From positions 941,774-969,415 of the forward strand of contig BFEA01000023.1 in the NCBI GenBank assembly GCA_003427395.1: 27,642 nucleotides of DNA, given 5' to 3'. The DNA is from Chara braunii (taxonomy: Eukaryota > Streptophyta > Charophyceae > Charales > Characeae). This document shows positions 18,503 to 27,642 of this stretch, piece after piece (the first letter of the stretch is position 1; every line of letters starts with the position of its first letter). Below the pieces are notes generated by a model. It did not search any database. It had not been told where the DNA came from and was given only the letters and a program-made list of their open reading frames with translations. The translations under genes were made by a program, and so were the position numbers.

Positions 18503-21055
18503 TGCGCGTCACTCCACCTCCCCCTAAAACTATCTGCTAGAGACCTATTATTGGAGGCGGTAAGAGCATCCTCCAACAGCAGACCTGAGTAGATGGTTCC
18601 GAGCTTCTTTGTTTTCAACATACTGGTACCCCGGCGGCACCACTGAGTCCTCGGTTCCACTGGGCGAGGTGGGCCGGGTATGTTGTCAAGCGGTCTTTCT
18701 GCATGGCCGGGTATGTTGTCAAGAGAGAGGGTTGGCCAGCAATTAGACCACAAGACTGCTAATGATGTGAATGGAGGTGTCAAAGGTGATCTTTTACAAA
18801 CTGTTTTTTTTTTCCCACCGTCTTGAATGCATACTGAAAACAATTGTCGTTTCGTAATTCCCCATGTAATATACAAACCGCCGAAACAGTCGTGCACTAC
18901 TGGCAGGGATTCACTCCGCGAACCGGCTAAGAAAATCGACGTCTGCAACTTTACTGCAAGTGCGCACACTTGGCGAAAGTGGTCAAAACCGGTTACTGCA
19001 TTTAAAAACAAAAACAAAAATCAAAGAAGAGGCCTCGCGCTCTTCCCAAGTCACCACACGGCACATCCTATCTATTCTAATTCCGAGTCTGCAATAACCG
19101 CGCTCACTTCTTCTAGACCGCTTGCAGAACGTGACCTCAGGCCGGGGATCTATAGCTTCGATCGTCCTCCGCCCACATCTTTGAGCGAAATCCGTTCGCA
19201 ACTCTTAAACGCCCCATTGTTGTTTCCCATAACTGTCGCCATGGCTTCCATACCCCGTTGCCGCTTGTTCGCTGTTGACCAGCTTCTCTTAGATGGAGTC
19301 TCATGGAGAAGATGCGCCCTGTCATGGTCTAGCCCACTTCCACCAAACTGCCGGTAACAGACCCTTCAATCCCGTTTCCTTTTCTTTTTTTTTTGTTTTC
19401 CCCCCTTATCTTCACTCGCTAATGGAAAAAGTTAGTCCGGACCCTTGTTGCACATAACATACACTCGCATCCACAGGAGGCCTGGGATGCACGACGACAT
19501 TGTTCCAATTCTAAGCCTCAAAAAAATCATCATCCATCGGCAATACTCAACACGACACGACTGCGTCATTTTACAACCCATGCGCGGTGAATTAGTGGCC
19601 GTATCCCTGCCACATCATGGCACGGGGTTGTAGCTATCACCATCATCAACCTCCCCTCCATCGGCGGTACCCTGTTTTCTGTCCCCCTCATCGATCCCCT
19701 CAGAAACGCCCTAAATCGGGCTGGTCTCTCCACGATAGGAAATCGAAACGTAATCGAAGCTCCTGTTCCGTGACAGGGGCAAAATGCCATCGCCTGCCGC
19801 TTCAGTCATTGGGGACGGAGTTGGACTGACATCATCAAAGCACCAAATTGACGGCTCCCGTTAACAGTACTAGGCTACTAGCCAAGTAGCCTGCATACGG
19901 CTAATAGATCCCAGCCTCCCAGGCGCCTGCCGCAAACCAGAGAACAAGAATCAACATGGTTCTGAGAAAGAAAGCTCCTGCCTGCAGACTGCAGAGAAAG
20001 AAGGCAAGCACCATAATTTCGAACGTCAGGCCCTGTAGAGCGTGTCTGACGACACGAACGTTTCTACAAGAAGACGGCGGGATGGCTATGCTATGTCCCG
20101 GCTCAGAACCAACGAAGATGATACCAAGCAGCCACTTCTATGTACCCACAGAGGCCCGCCCTCCACAGAGGCCCATAATGCACAACAGGTTGAAGGACGA
20201 GCATCAGATCAGAAACGGAAACGGAAACGGAAACGGAAACGGAAACGGAAAACGAATAAGGAAATGGAATACTAACTCAACGCTGCAGCGCAGGTACATA
20301 GTATTAAATGCAATGCATCCCGCTCACCCAGAGCTTGCCTTGCCGAAATAGGAAAAATTGATCGGCCTGCAGCGAACTGCGCCCGGAGACCTCATCAGAA
20401 CCGAATTCAGTCTAACGTCGTCTATCCAACACCAAGACGGATAAAAATACACTCACGGCGTCGAAGCGCACCGATTGCTACTAATAAATTACAAGTCCTA
20501 TTTGATCCTTCCGGTCTCTGGGCGTTTCCATACCCTTCGATCGGCGAAATCCATTCAATCTCCTAGCGCAGCACGGACACAGATCGAACCATCAGTCAGT
20601 GCCTGTCGACAATCTTTCCTTCCCTCGCGCATACCGCGTTCAAGAGACCTCGGGGTTATTGATCTTGGATGTCGTACGAAGTCCTCAAAGCGACTGAAGT
20701 TTCCACATTCGCTAGCCTTGAGGCCTTTTTCTACAAGAACACAACTCCACTATTGCTATACGCATACAATTCCTCGTTTAAATCATGCCTCCATAGGTAG
20801 ACCTCCGGCAGGCAATCCTCTGCTCCTGCCGTAGCAGCACCTCCTCATCCCTCCCACCATCCAACAAAAGGCAATCAAGAGCCTCGAGCAAGGAAAGCAA
20901 GCTCGAGTATACGGAAACCACACTATTCTCGCTTACCACGTGCGGTTATTTGTGAGCACAGATGGAAAAGACTACGACCGAAAAGTGAAATGAACGAAGC
21001 ACTGGGGATGAGAGAGAAAGAGAAGCAGCGGAGACCGGAGGCGGGCGGTGGTTTC
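18503..21055. other. Intergenic stretch without recognisable genes
   Basis: Nothing with a recognisable domain. A 19-bp direct repeat (GGCCGGGTATGTTGTCAAG) occurs at 18672-18690 and 18705-18723. A hexanucleotide ACGGAA run lies at 20213-20254. Short A/T runs are scattered. The part next to 21056 is presumably the 3' untranslated region of the expansin gene, but no clear polyadenylation signal could be assigned. Confidence 0.5.
20213..20254. repeat. (ACGGAA)n hexanucleotide microsatellite
   Basis: About six to seven tandem copies of ACGGAA. It creates Asn-Gly or Lys-Arg repeats in fortuitous reading frames that are not otherwise gene-like. Confidence 0.9.
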
Positions 21056-22466
21056 TCAGTATCCGACGGTGTATGCGCAGCTAAGCTGCCTTCCATTGTA
21101 GATCTGTCCATTGATACAGTCCTTGGCAATGAGCTTGCACAACTTTCCGAATATGGAAATACGTACTGAGATAGGCGTCTGTAGAGTCGACCCTGCAGTG
21201 GACCAAGCAGCTCCAAATGCGCGCTTCATGCTCACCCAGCGACCGCCTTTCCCTGCAACCTCCATCTTCAATACTCTTCCGCTCCCGGGAATGGCCAGCG
21301 CCGTGACCTCCAGCCACCACCTGTGGCCTCTCAGATTCAGCTTCAGGACCTTGTAGGGTGCGCAAGGCACGCTGCGGAATTGGATCGGAACGTGTCCCGC
21401 CCTCGGATCCGCGATGATGGGGAAAGCGTCTTTGCCGATGTCCAAGTGAAGCTGCAAGGAGAGCCAAGGTTAACACACAGAGGGTCAGACAGCCACCTTT
21501 TCGTTTTTCGCATTCAATTACAAAAACGGAAAACAAGAAAACATTGCGCAAGACGAGGATTCTGCGTGAGACGGCGATTGCAAGACAAAGGAGAACCTCC
21601 CCATTCCAACCACAGTATCAGTTCAACGTGAGCGTTCGTCATCCCCGAGCGGTACAGAAGACTGTTCGCACAAACGTTCGACAAGGCAAGAAAAAGCTCG
21701 TGCATACACAAATCATCGTCCATCACCCACAGACGCAAGCGATGTCAATCTCAAAGTGACGGAAGTCTAAAAAAGAACACAGTCTCGTCACAACACAAGA
21801 AAGGGCATCCAGCTACCATGAGGGTTCGATCTCAAAATTACTAAAGAACAGAAACAAACCGGAAACATAATACTTACAAAAATAAATACCGATCGGTGAG
21901 AGAGAGAGAGAGAGAGAGAGACGAGATCAGAGGTGGCATTGCTGGCTAAGGGTTGCAATAGACAGACGGGCAGAGAAAGTCGTTAATTGTTCATTCATTA
22001 GATGGTGGATGGGTGATACGTACAGCTTATTACTTGTACGCACACGATTCGGAAGAAGAGCTTCAGAATCTCTCACCTTTCCTCCACCGCACCATTGCGT
22101 GTTGGGGTAGCCAGGGGGGCACAAGTCGGTGATCGTGAGACGGACGCTAGAGCGTCTGCAGGCTCTGCTGCCGACACATCGGACCTCCAAGCACATTCCG
22201 CACGCCAATCCTCCCAAGTACACTCTCGGCGAACCCGCAGCAAATCGGGTCCCATACAGCTGACTTCCGAGTGCCCCATATCCACAAGCTCCGCCGCGAC
22301 CATGGTCATCGTAGAAGGTGGAATGACCATTTATCCACGGCCCCCGAGCCGACAGGAGCGGATTGCAAATGCTGCCAATGCTGAAACCCCTCGCTCCGCC
22401 GACGTGGAAGCAAACCAGGGCCAAGACGGCGATGGCCGCTACTAGCAAAAGCCTGCTCGACCCCAT
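21056..22466 (-). CDS. Expansin-like cell-wall-loosening protein, two exons
   Basis: Exon 1 is 22466-22077 and exon 2 is 21451-21056 (minus strand), joined by a 625-bp intron with a GT donor (AAAG|GTGAG) and AG acceptor (CCTTGCAG|CTT). The product is 261 residues, normal for expansins. A signal peptide (about residues 1-27) sends it to the wall. Domain 1 (about 45-140) is the six-stranded GH45-like fold with GGACGYG (58-64), several Cys, TITDLCP (111-117, Asp 114) and HLD (132-134). Domain 2 (about 145-261) is the CBM63-like wall-binding domain (HRWWLEV, GGRWVSM). Expansins loosen cellulose-xyloglucan contacts without hydrolysis. The canonical alpha-expansin CNPP and HFD motifs are altered, so this is a divergent member; the TDLCP motif is reminiscent of beta/EXLX types. 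The ATG at 22466 was chosen because it starts the signal peptide. Confidence 0.9.
21896..21920. repeat. (GA)n microsatellite in the expansin intron
   Basis: About twelve GA dinucleotides (TC on the coding strand) inside the intron at 21452-22076. Confidence 0.9.
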
Positions 22467-23499
22467 TGTCCTCGTCCTCGCCTCACTTAGGTGCTCCAAG
22501 GCCTTGGGCTGTAGACAACTAGAGCAAGCAACGGGAGCCCGATACCTACAGGAGCCCCTACAGGAGAGATTCCGGCAGGAGGACCGTCGAGACGCAAGCA
22601 GGGGAAGCCCGATGTGGAGCCGTCGACCTGCAACGCTGGAGCTAGTCGACTAATTAGCAATGGCCAGCACACGCCTTCCTCAACTTACAAGTCAAGTGTT
22701 GTCGATTGCCTCTCCTTCCCAAAACCTAGCAACGCCTTCCTTAGGACAACCGTAGGCACACCACTTGACGGCTGATCTGATCCAACGGAGGAATGCGAAG
22801 ATGCCGTTCTCCAGCAATGGCCAAGTCCGTTTTCGTTCGCAATGAGACGCAGCGGCCAGCCAACCCTACGAGGGAGCCAGTGCAGCACTGTCCATGAGAA
22901 AACTCAGGCGGCAGTGGAAGTTCTCGGAGGAACTCGACGATGGACTTCGCCAATGCGCCGCGAGCTGTCCCGCCCTCCAGCGATAAGGATCAACCAGTGC
23001 TTGTGAACTGCGTACTTCCCACGACCAGCTATATGAGTTTTTATGTGGTACCGCTTGTTGACTCTGTTTCCTGTCGCCCTACGAGTACTCGAAAGACGCC
23101 TCTTGTCATTAGAAGAACAGGAGGGGGGGCAGCGAGTTGAGCGAGGGGTGACGAGAGGGGTCTCGCTTCCCTACCAAGTCGAAACCGCGTCCGCCATGTG
23201 GGGGTTGCGGGGGGCTAGGGGAAGGTGCAGTGACTGGCCATTGCTCGGCGGGTAGCACAGCCGATTCCCCCCATCGGCAATGCCTGCCCGCCCCTCATCA
23301 CCTTGACGAGGGACTGGTACAGCCTTGCTCTTGGACCGTCGCTGAGAGATCTGGGTTGGTTGGTGTTCCCCGGTACTGTACATAGGGCCTTGCCACAGCA
23401 CTGTCGAAAACGCTATTTTCTGTAGTTTCTCTTGCCCACACAGGCTTTCGAAATTGAAGACGAGAAGAAACAGGTGCTCCTCTCGAAATGCACAACAGA
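22467..23499. other. Upstream region of the expansin gene; nothing else recognised
   Basis: This should contain the promoter of the minus-strand expansin gene. No convincing TATA box lies within 200 bp of the ATG, and short CCTACAGGAG-type repeats (about 22546-22565) are the only notable structure. Open frames on both strands show no recognisable domain. Confidence 0.4.
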
Positions 23500-23588
23500 C
23501 AAAAATCATGGCGGTGCATCTTTCCATATTCTAGCCGAAGATTCACTCTCGTTTTGCACATACCGAGAGTAGTGCAGCGAGGCCCACA
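23500..23588 (+). repeat. 89-bp dispersed repeat, left (forward) copy
   Basis: It matches the reverse complement of 25395-25483 at 79 of 89 positions without gaps. Shared segments include AGATTCACTCTCGTTTTGCA. The two copies face each other across about 1.8 kb. The right copy, read on the minus strand, is followed by a long A run, which suggests a retroposon family. Confidence 0.85.
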
Positions 23589-23795
23589 ATCTTCGAATAG
23601 AAAGGAGAAAATTTGATGGAAGTGTTCGTTCGAGTGGGCTCACCAAATGCGAGAACTGATAATGGTCCTTCCGGACAGCTATCGGCCGCGGCGCCTCCCC
23701 GCGCAGCGCCTGCAGGGCTTCGGAACGGCGCCCCGACCGACGGTTCGGCAAAACTTGGCGCGCAGGGGCCGGGTCGGCATAGAGCTGGGCCAAGT

Positions 23796-23850
23796 ATCAG
23801 CATGGCCCCTGCGCAAGGATTACACGCGTAAATCGAGAAATGGTCCAAAA
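23796..23850 (+). pseudogene. U6 snRNA 3' fragment with A-rich tail
   Basis: ATCAGCATGGCCCCTGCGCA starts a 55-nt match to the 3' half of U6 spliceosomal RNA, ending in TCGAGAAATGGTCCAAA. There are about four differences from the conserved sequence. The 5' half with the ACAGAGA box is missing. The match is followed by A-rich sequence (to about 23895) rather than a T run. This is typical of a 5'-truncated, reverse-transcribed U6 copy and not a working gene. Confidence 0.85.
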
Positions 23851-23982
23851 ATTAAAAAAAATAGAAAAATGATAGCGAAAAAAAAAGAAAAAACAGCGGA
23901 AAATCTCCAAAGCGTGTAGCCAGTTGGTAGTCGAGTGACCTGGAGGGAGATCCCACTAGCGAGGTATGTGGATTAGTGTGAC

Positions 23983-24013
23983 GGGTGGGGGACGGGTGGG
24001 GGACGGGTGGGCG
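23983..24013 (+). repeat. G-rich tandem repeat with quadruplex potential
   Basis: Three units of about 11 bp (GGGTGGGGGAC type) give six GGG runs within 31 nt, enough for an intramolecular G-quadruplex on the plus strand. It lies just inside the left terminal repeat of the TIR element. Confidence 0.7.
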
Positions 24014-24084
24014 GCAGCCTGAAATAGGGAAAATAAACGTAAAAAAACAAGGGCAAGAGTAACTCCATACACCATTTGCTGTAG

Positions 24085-24105
24085 GTGAGGGGATCGAACC
24101 CTCAC
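24085..24105 (-). other. tRNA T-arm-like hairpin
   Basis: On the minus strand, GTGAGGGTTCGATCCCCTCAC forms a 7-bp stem with a 7-nt loop and contains a good B box (GGTTCGATCC). No A box occurs at the expected distance upstream, so this is at most a remnant of a tRNA-derived element. Confidence 0.45.
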
Positions 24106-24790
24106 AAACACCTCCCAAAAAATAAGGGGGCACATGCATGTCAAAGGAAGAGGACAACAGCATTGCCCATGTGAAACATTTGCGGGGACTACAGACAACT
24201 TGGACGAGGGTCTGACACGGACTGACATTGCCTCATGATGGGAAACACCGAAAAATTTTGTTTTCGGCCTCTCTTCCACGCATGGGCCACGACCCAAAGG
24301 TGAGTGAAAGGTGAGTGAAAAGCAACACAAAAAAAATGGGTCTGATTTTCACTCACGTTCGGGAACCCCAGAGGAACACGGCAAGCAAAACAAAAGAAAG
24401 ACCACCCAATGGGATGCTCCAAAAAAACATATATTTTCGAGGGCTAAAATACAGGAAAAACAAAACCACCGATCCCCATTCCCATCGACGGCGGAGGCGG
24501 GTCACACGCCCTCTACACTACTCCACATACAATGCTAGTGGGATCTCCCTCCTGGGGAGGTGCTCGTGGCTAGTTCTTCGAAAAAACAAAAAAAAAGGAA
24601 GTCGACCTGTCCTTCAGGACATCCGTCGGAATTGAGCGGTATACGGAAAATAAATGCCGGAGTGCCACTAATTTCCTTCGTCATTTCCCCCACCCCCCCA
24701 AAAAACAAACTTTCTTTCGTCGTGATGTGCTCAGCTATCCTCAGAAACTGCCTTCCCCGCCTGTGGCAGGGACAAACTGCCAGCGCGCTC

Positions 24791-24853
24791 TTCCCGCCTG
24801 TTCCCGCCTGTTCCCGCCTCGGCCCTTCCTTCCTCTTCCCGCCTCTTCCCGCC
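24791..24853 (+). promoter_or_regulatory. Cluster of five TTCCCGCC motifs
   Basis: TTCCCGCC occurs at 24791, 24801, 24811, 24836 and 24846. The sequence is the core of the E2F/DP binding site, and three copies are spaced exactly 10 bp apart. A simple 10-bp minisatellite could equally explain it, and no associated gene is apparent. Confidence 0.35.
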
Positions 24854-25022
24854 TCATCTCCTGCCCAACGGGTAAGGCGTGCCTTCTTGCACAGATGTCA
24901 CGAAGCCATATCCGTGCCGTTGGAATTATCGCAGACCCTCACTTTGGCGCGTTCCTTGTTTGTTTTGGGCATGTCCGACCACCTGCGTGGACCAGCAATA
25001 CAACTCGGGGAGATGATGGAGA

Positions 25023-25095
25023 TCCGTTAAATTGGAACGATACAGAGAAGATTAGCGTGGCCACTGCGCAAGGATGACACGCATACCGAGAAATG
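25023..25095 (+). pseudogene. U6 snRNA-like sequence with altered ends
   Basis: AATTGGAACGATACAGAGAA (25030-25049) and the following 45 nt match conserved U6, including the ACAGAGA box and the AGC triad. Differences include GCGTGG for GCATGG and a shortened CATACCGAGAAATG. Upstream, the conserved 5' stem-loop is replaced by a related but longer sequence. Downstream, the U6 end and the T-run terminator are missing. It is probably a pseudogene. I see no plant-type upstream sequence element or TATA box at the standard distance. Confidence 0.8.
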
Positions 25096-25249
25096 AAGAA
25101 GCCGTTCATTCAATAACAACTCAAGGATGGAATTAGCAGTAGGTAGGGTGGGTGTCGTAGGCAGTAGTAGTCCTCTGCGGCAGCCCAGAGCTGCGGATGT
25201 TAGCAGCCTCCCTGTGAGCAAAGCTGGATTGATGCTCCAGGTTGGCTGT

Positions 25250-25252
<3 letters not shown>

Positions 25253-25298
<46 letters not shown>

Positions 25299-25312
25299 NT
25301 TTTTTTTTTTTT
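25253..25312. repeat. 60-nt poly(T) run
   Basis: All T except an N at 25299. On the minus strand it is a long A tail that would follow the 89-bp repeat copy at 25395-25483, consistent with a young retroposed sequence in that orientation. Confidence 0.9.
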
Positions 25313-25394
25313 CTGATCAAAATCAATGCTGTGAGCTTCCCCGACCTCTTTTCTTTTTCTATTTTTTTCTTTGTGTTTTCAAGAATTGAGTCGA

Positions 25395-25483
25395 TGGGCC
25401 TTGCTCCGCTACTCGCGAAATGTGCAAAACGAGAGTGAATCTTCTGCTAGAACATGGAAAGATACACCCCCATGATTTTTGTC
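25395..25483 (-). repeat. 89-bp dispersed repeat, right (inverted) copy
   Basis: Reverse-complement partner of 23500-23588. Reading the minus strand, about 80 bp of A-rich sequence and then the 60-nt A run follow. This gives the layout of a short A-tailed retroposon of about 230 bp. Confidence 0.8.
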
Positions 25484-25550
25484 TTTTGCCCAGGTCAATA
25501 GTATAGTAGTGGAGTGAGGCCCAATATATTGCAAATGGAATGACTACTCA

Positions 25551-25716
25551 GCGGCCTAGTTCAGTCGGTAAGGCACGAAAGTGGCATTCAGGAGGTCTTG
25601 GACTCAATCCCCATGGCCTCATGTACCTTCCTGCTTCCTGCGTAAGCTTGGCGCCGCCACCTAGCCGTTGGTCCCCCCGAGTGGCATTGGGCAGAGACTG
25701 CTGATGCTCATAGGGG
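25551..25716 (+). mobile_element. tRNA-derived SINE, copy 2
   Basis: A box TAGTTCAGTCGG at 25557-25568 and B box GGACTCAATCC at 25600-25610. The body matches copy 1 (minus strand, 151-317) to the end, including GTGGCATTCAGGAGGTC in the head and the CAGAG-CTGCT segment before the terminal G run. Like copy 1 it lacks an A tail. Substitutions in both boxes suggest an old copy. Confidence 0.8.
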
Positions 25717-26048
25717 GGGGGGGATCGGAGGGGACAGGAGGCACAGCAACTGGCTCATAGAAGTTCTGTCCTGATGTAACAGGTATGGCCACCTGCTGTA
25801 ACAGGTATGGCATCTTCACAAACAACCCCGATAGAACTGGGGCGATTACCCAGATTAGGATTGGTACTCGAAACCGGGTCCAGTGTCCCATAACCAAGCA
25901 ATTCTTCCACCAGTGGGCCTAGCTACACCCACGAACTGTTGAAATACAGAGCCAAGTTCAAATCCGATAAAATCAGATGACCAGAATAAGTCACTAATAT
26001 GCAGAACGTATGCTACCAGTTCTTCGTGCGCTGCATTCTGCACAACAT
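25717..26048. other. Short stretch without recognisable genes
   Basis: A small direct repeat (GTAACAGGTATGGC) occurs at about 25776-25789 and 25798-25811. No coding or RNA feature is recognised. Confidence 0.4.
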
Positions 26049-26536
26049 CATCATCGACGCAGGCATCCCCGTCGGCGAAGACTTGTTGCGCAGGAGAGGG
26101 AGGTGAGATGGCGATGACGACAATGATGACAATGGACATGCAGGCGATGATATGGATGAAGAGGAAGACGATGCCGAGGCTGAGCTACAAAGAGGAGGGT
26201 CCTTCTTGTATGCTAGCCATCGCATTCGCCGTGACGCCGCAGCTGCGCTCCGTTCCTATGTCATTCGCCATCATCGACACAGGCATCCCCGTCGACGAAG
26301 AATTGTTGCGCAGGAGAGGGAGGGAAGATGGCGACAAGGACAACGATGACAATGGACATGCAGGCGAAGATATGGATGAAGAGGAAGACCATGCCGAGGC
26401 TGAGCTCCAAAGAGAATGGTCCTTGTACGCTAGCCATCGCATTCATCGTGATGCCGTAGCTGCGCTCCGTTCCTCTATTGTTCGCCATGCTCCCCCTGTC
26501 TCTCATGTTTTTGATGTCGAGGGTGATGCACTGTGA
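26049..26536 (+). pseudogene. Tandemly duplicated acidic coding-like module before a diverged LTR
   Basis: Two units of about 220 bp (26049-26268 and 26269-26488) share long identical blocks. Unit 2 reads a 75-residue module: a start like DTGIPVDEELLRRRGR, an Asp/Glu-rich middle (GEDMDEEEDHAEAELQ), then a Leu/Arg/His-rich end (YASHRI, VAALRSSIVRH). The frame stops at TGA 26534-26536, inside the first bases of the LTR at 26532. Unit 1 encodes the same module in another frame with a stop, so the pair is broken. The acidic tract next to an LTR recalls ORF Y in the large element, but homology is not established. Function unknown. Confidence 0.45.
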
Positions 26537-27549
26537 CAAACTATTTTCTGTAACCGCGCGACTTTCTGTGTGAAGCTGCCTGGGGATATGAGACGGGTCA
26601 GATGGATGAGTTGCTGGAAGATGGGTCGGGCGGGCAAATTGCATGGATGTCCTTGTTTCTTTTCGTTTTCTGCTGGGAGTTGTTGGATCGGTGTCGGGAA
26701 AATCCCGTGTCAACGGTTGGGCAGCCGCACCTTGGCAAGCGCGAGAAATAACTGTACCATAGCTTCCTTCTTGTTCTGCTGTGAGCACTGGGAATTTTGG
26801 CGCGATCATCGCGCGGGAATATCATTTTTTGAAATTTCAACTGATATCAAGCCCCCATGAGCTCGCGGAATTGTTTTTTCCTTTTGCTTTTTCGGAATTT
26901 CCTGTTTCAGATAGGACTTAGGCTAAAAATTTAGGTACTCTGAATTTTGTGCGCCGCACTTGCGCGCATCTTACTGCGCTGGGAACTGAGCTCTGACTGG
27001 ATCGCGCCCTTAATCTTATGTAACTATCGTTTTTGGCAGGCGAAATTGCAACTGTATCTCTCTTCTTTCTTTGTTTCCCTCGTGTTTACCCGCCTTCTCC
27101 TTCTTCCTTGCCGCGCATACTCTGTAACACTGCTAATTGGTCGGAGCACCTACATGACCAGATCGGTGCGTGGAGTGTGGCTACGACCCCCACGCCGCGA
27201 GCTGGCCATGCAGACGTAGGCACTTCCTCTCTTCTCCTCTTGTCCACTTGGGCTTAATCCCGTACCTTTCGCGCAGGCATGCATGCTATAAATTCCACAC
27301 GCGCGATTAGTTGGCTCTCTGAGAATTTTGAGGTGAGCGCGATGAGTGAGGGTGGGCTAACAAGCAAGTTTGGAAGGTGAGTGAGTGTGAGAGTTGGGCA
27401 ATCCGACGAGCTGGTGTCGGGTATGCGGGGTTGACGTGCGGGGCCACGACGGACTGTGGTGCACGTGTGAACCTGGCTTGCATGCTCGAACCAAGCGGGG
27501 TGAGAACTCTGTGTGGATGCGAGGCGACGGACTGCCTGCATCAGGGTAG

Positions 27550-27553
<4 letters not shown>
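26532..27553 (+). repeat. Diverged LTR of the same family (partial)
   Basis: It starts TGTGACAAACTATTTTC, matching the TGTGACGAACCACTTCC start of the large element's LTRs. Further matches in the same order are a GCGCTGGGAACTGAGCTC block (26977-26994), a TATA box (TATAAA, 27287-27292) and the 17-nt GCCACGACGGACTGTGG (27443-27459), followed by AGCGGGGTGA. The rest is too diverged to align by eye. The sequence runs into a microsatellite at the window edge, so its end is not seen. Confidence 0.7.

Positions 27554-27642
<89 letters not shown>
27554..27642. repeat. (GATA)n then (GA)n microsatellite at the window end
   Basis: About eight GATA units followed by about 22 GA dinucleotides run to the last base of the window. 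An assembly may have ended here because of the repeat. Confidence 0.95.

Larger units (their letters stand above)
23942..24552. mobile_element. 611-bp terminal-inverted-repeat element
   Basis: The 38-bp ends (23942-23979 and 24515-24552) are inverted copies matching at 34 of 38 positions; the outer 19 bp are identical (GGAGGGAGATCCCACTAGC). There is no transposase and no clear target-site duplication. Inside are a G-rich repeat (23983-24013), a tRNA T-arm-like hairpin (24085-24105) and a repeated AGGTGAGTGAA (about 24298-24320). A MITE-like non-autonomous DNA transposon is the best fit. Confidence 0.65.

Noticed and set aside
18355-19017. A 220-codon minus-strand frame after the right LTR
   Set aside because: It crosses the LTR boundary, contains the 19-bp direct repeats and has no recognisable domain.
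19956-20351. A 131-codon plus-strand frame near the hexanucleotide repeat
   Set aside because: It depends on the ACGGAA repeat for length and shows no protein-like conserved segment.
21081-21551. A 156-codon minus-strand frame overlapping expansin exon 2
   Set aside because: It is a shifted frame over the real exon. The expansin frame has the conserved domain and splice acceptor.

Overview
The window looks like nuclear DNA from a streptophyte, meaning a charophyte alga or an early-diverging land plant. The evidence is an intron-containing plant-type expansin gene, a large Ty3/gypsy LTR retrotransposon, tRNA-derived SINEs, U6 snRNA-derived fragments, many microsatellites and low gene density. 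A Chara-like genome would fit, but the sequence alone does not prove it. There is no sign of prokaryotic gene organisation.

Layout. 1-2029: a SINE (minus strand), a 350-bp foldback element with an internal 28-bp minisatellite, then about 1.1 kb without recognisable genes. 2030-18502: one large, decayed Ty3/gypsy-type element. It has a 2.69-kb left LTR (2030-4716), a primer-binding-site-like sequence, gag (4852-5937), and pol (protease, reverse transcriptase, RNase H). A PHD finger follows, then integrase, then three unrecognised overlapping ORFs (about 11165-13306). The 3' side is unusual: a truncated LTR copy (13563-15472) and a complete LTR copy (15818-18502), each preceded by the same 309-bp module. 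The coding region has many in-frame stops and several frameshifts, so this copy is dead. 18503-21055: no recognisable gene. 21056-22466 (minus): a two-exon, 261-residue expansin-like gene, the only clearly intact host gene. 22467-25550: a repeat-rich stretch with two U6-derived sequences, a 611-bp terminal-inverted-repeat element, a pair of 89-bp inverted repeats and a long poly(T). 25551-25716: a second copy of the SINE. 26049-26488: a tandemly duplicated acidic coding-like module. 26532-27553: a diverged LTR of the same family as the big element, cut off by the window edge and a GATA/GA microsatellite.

How it fits together. In the intact ancestor, LTR transcription would start just downstream of a conserved CCAAT/TATA module and give a genomic RNA with a leader of about 1.9 kb. 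Gag and Pol overlap by TGATG, which suggests reinitiation rather than a fused polyprotein. The two most interesting points are a canonical-spacing PHD finger inserted in Pol just before the integrase zinc-binding region, and the three-ORF cassette between integrase and the 3' LTR. I cannot assign a function to the cassette. The left and right LTRs are identical over 1,786 bp, including two shared N characters, while their ends differ by about 5%. This points to an assembly artefact or gene conversion.
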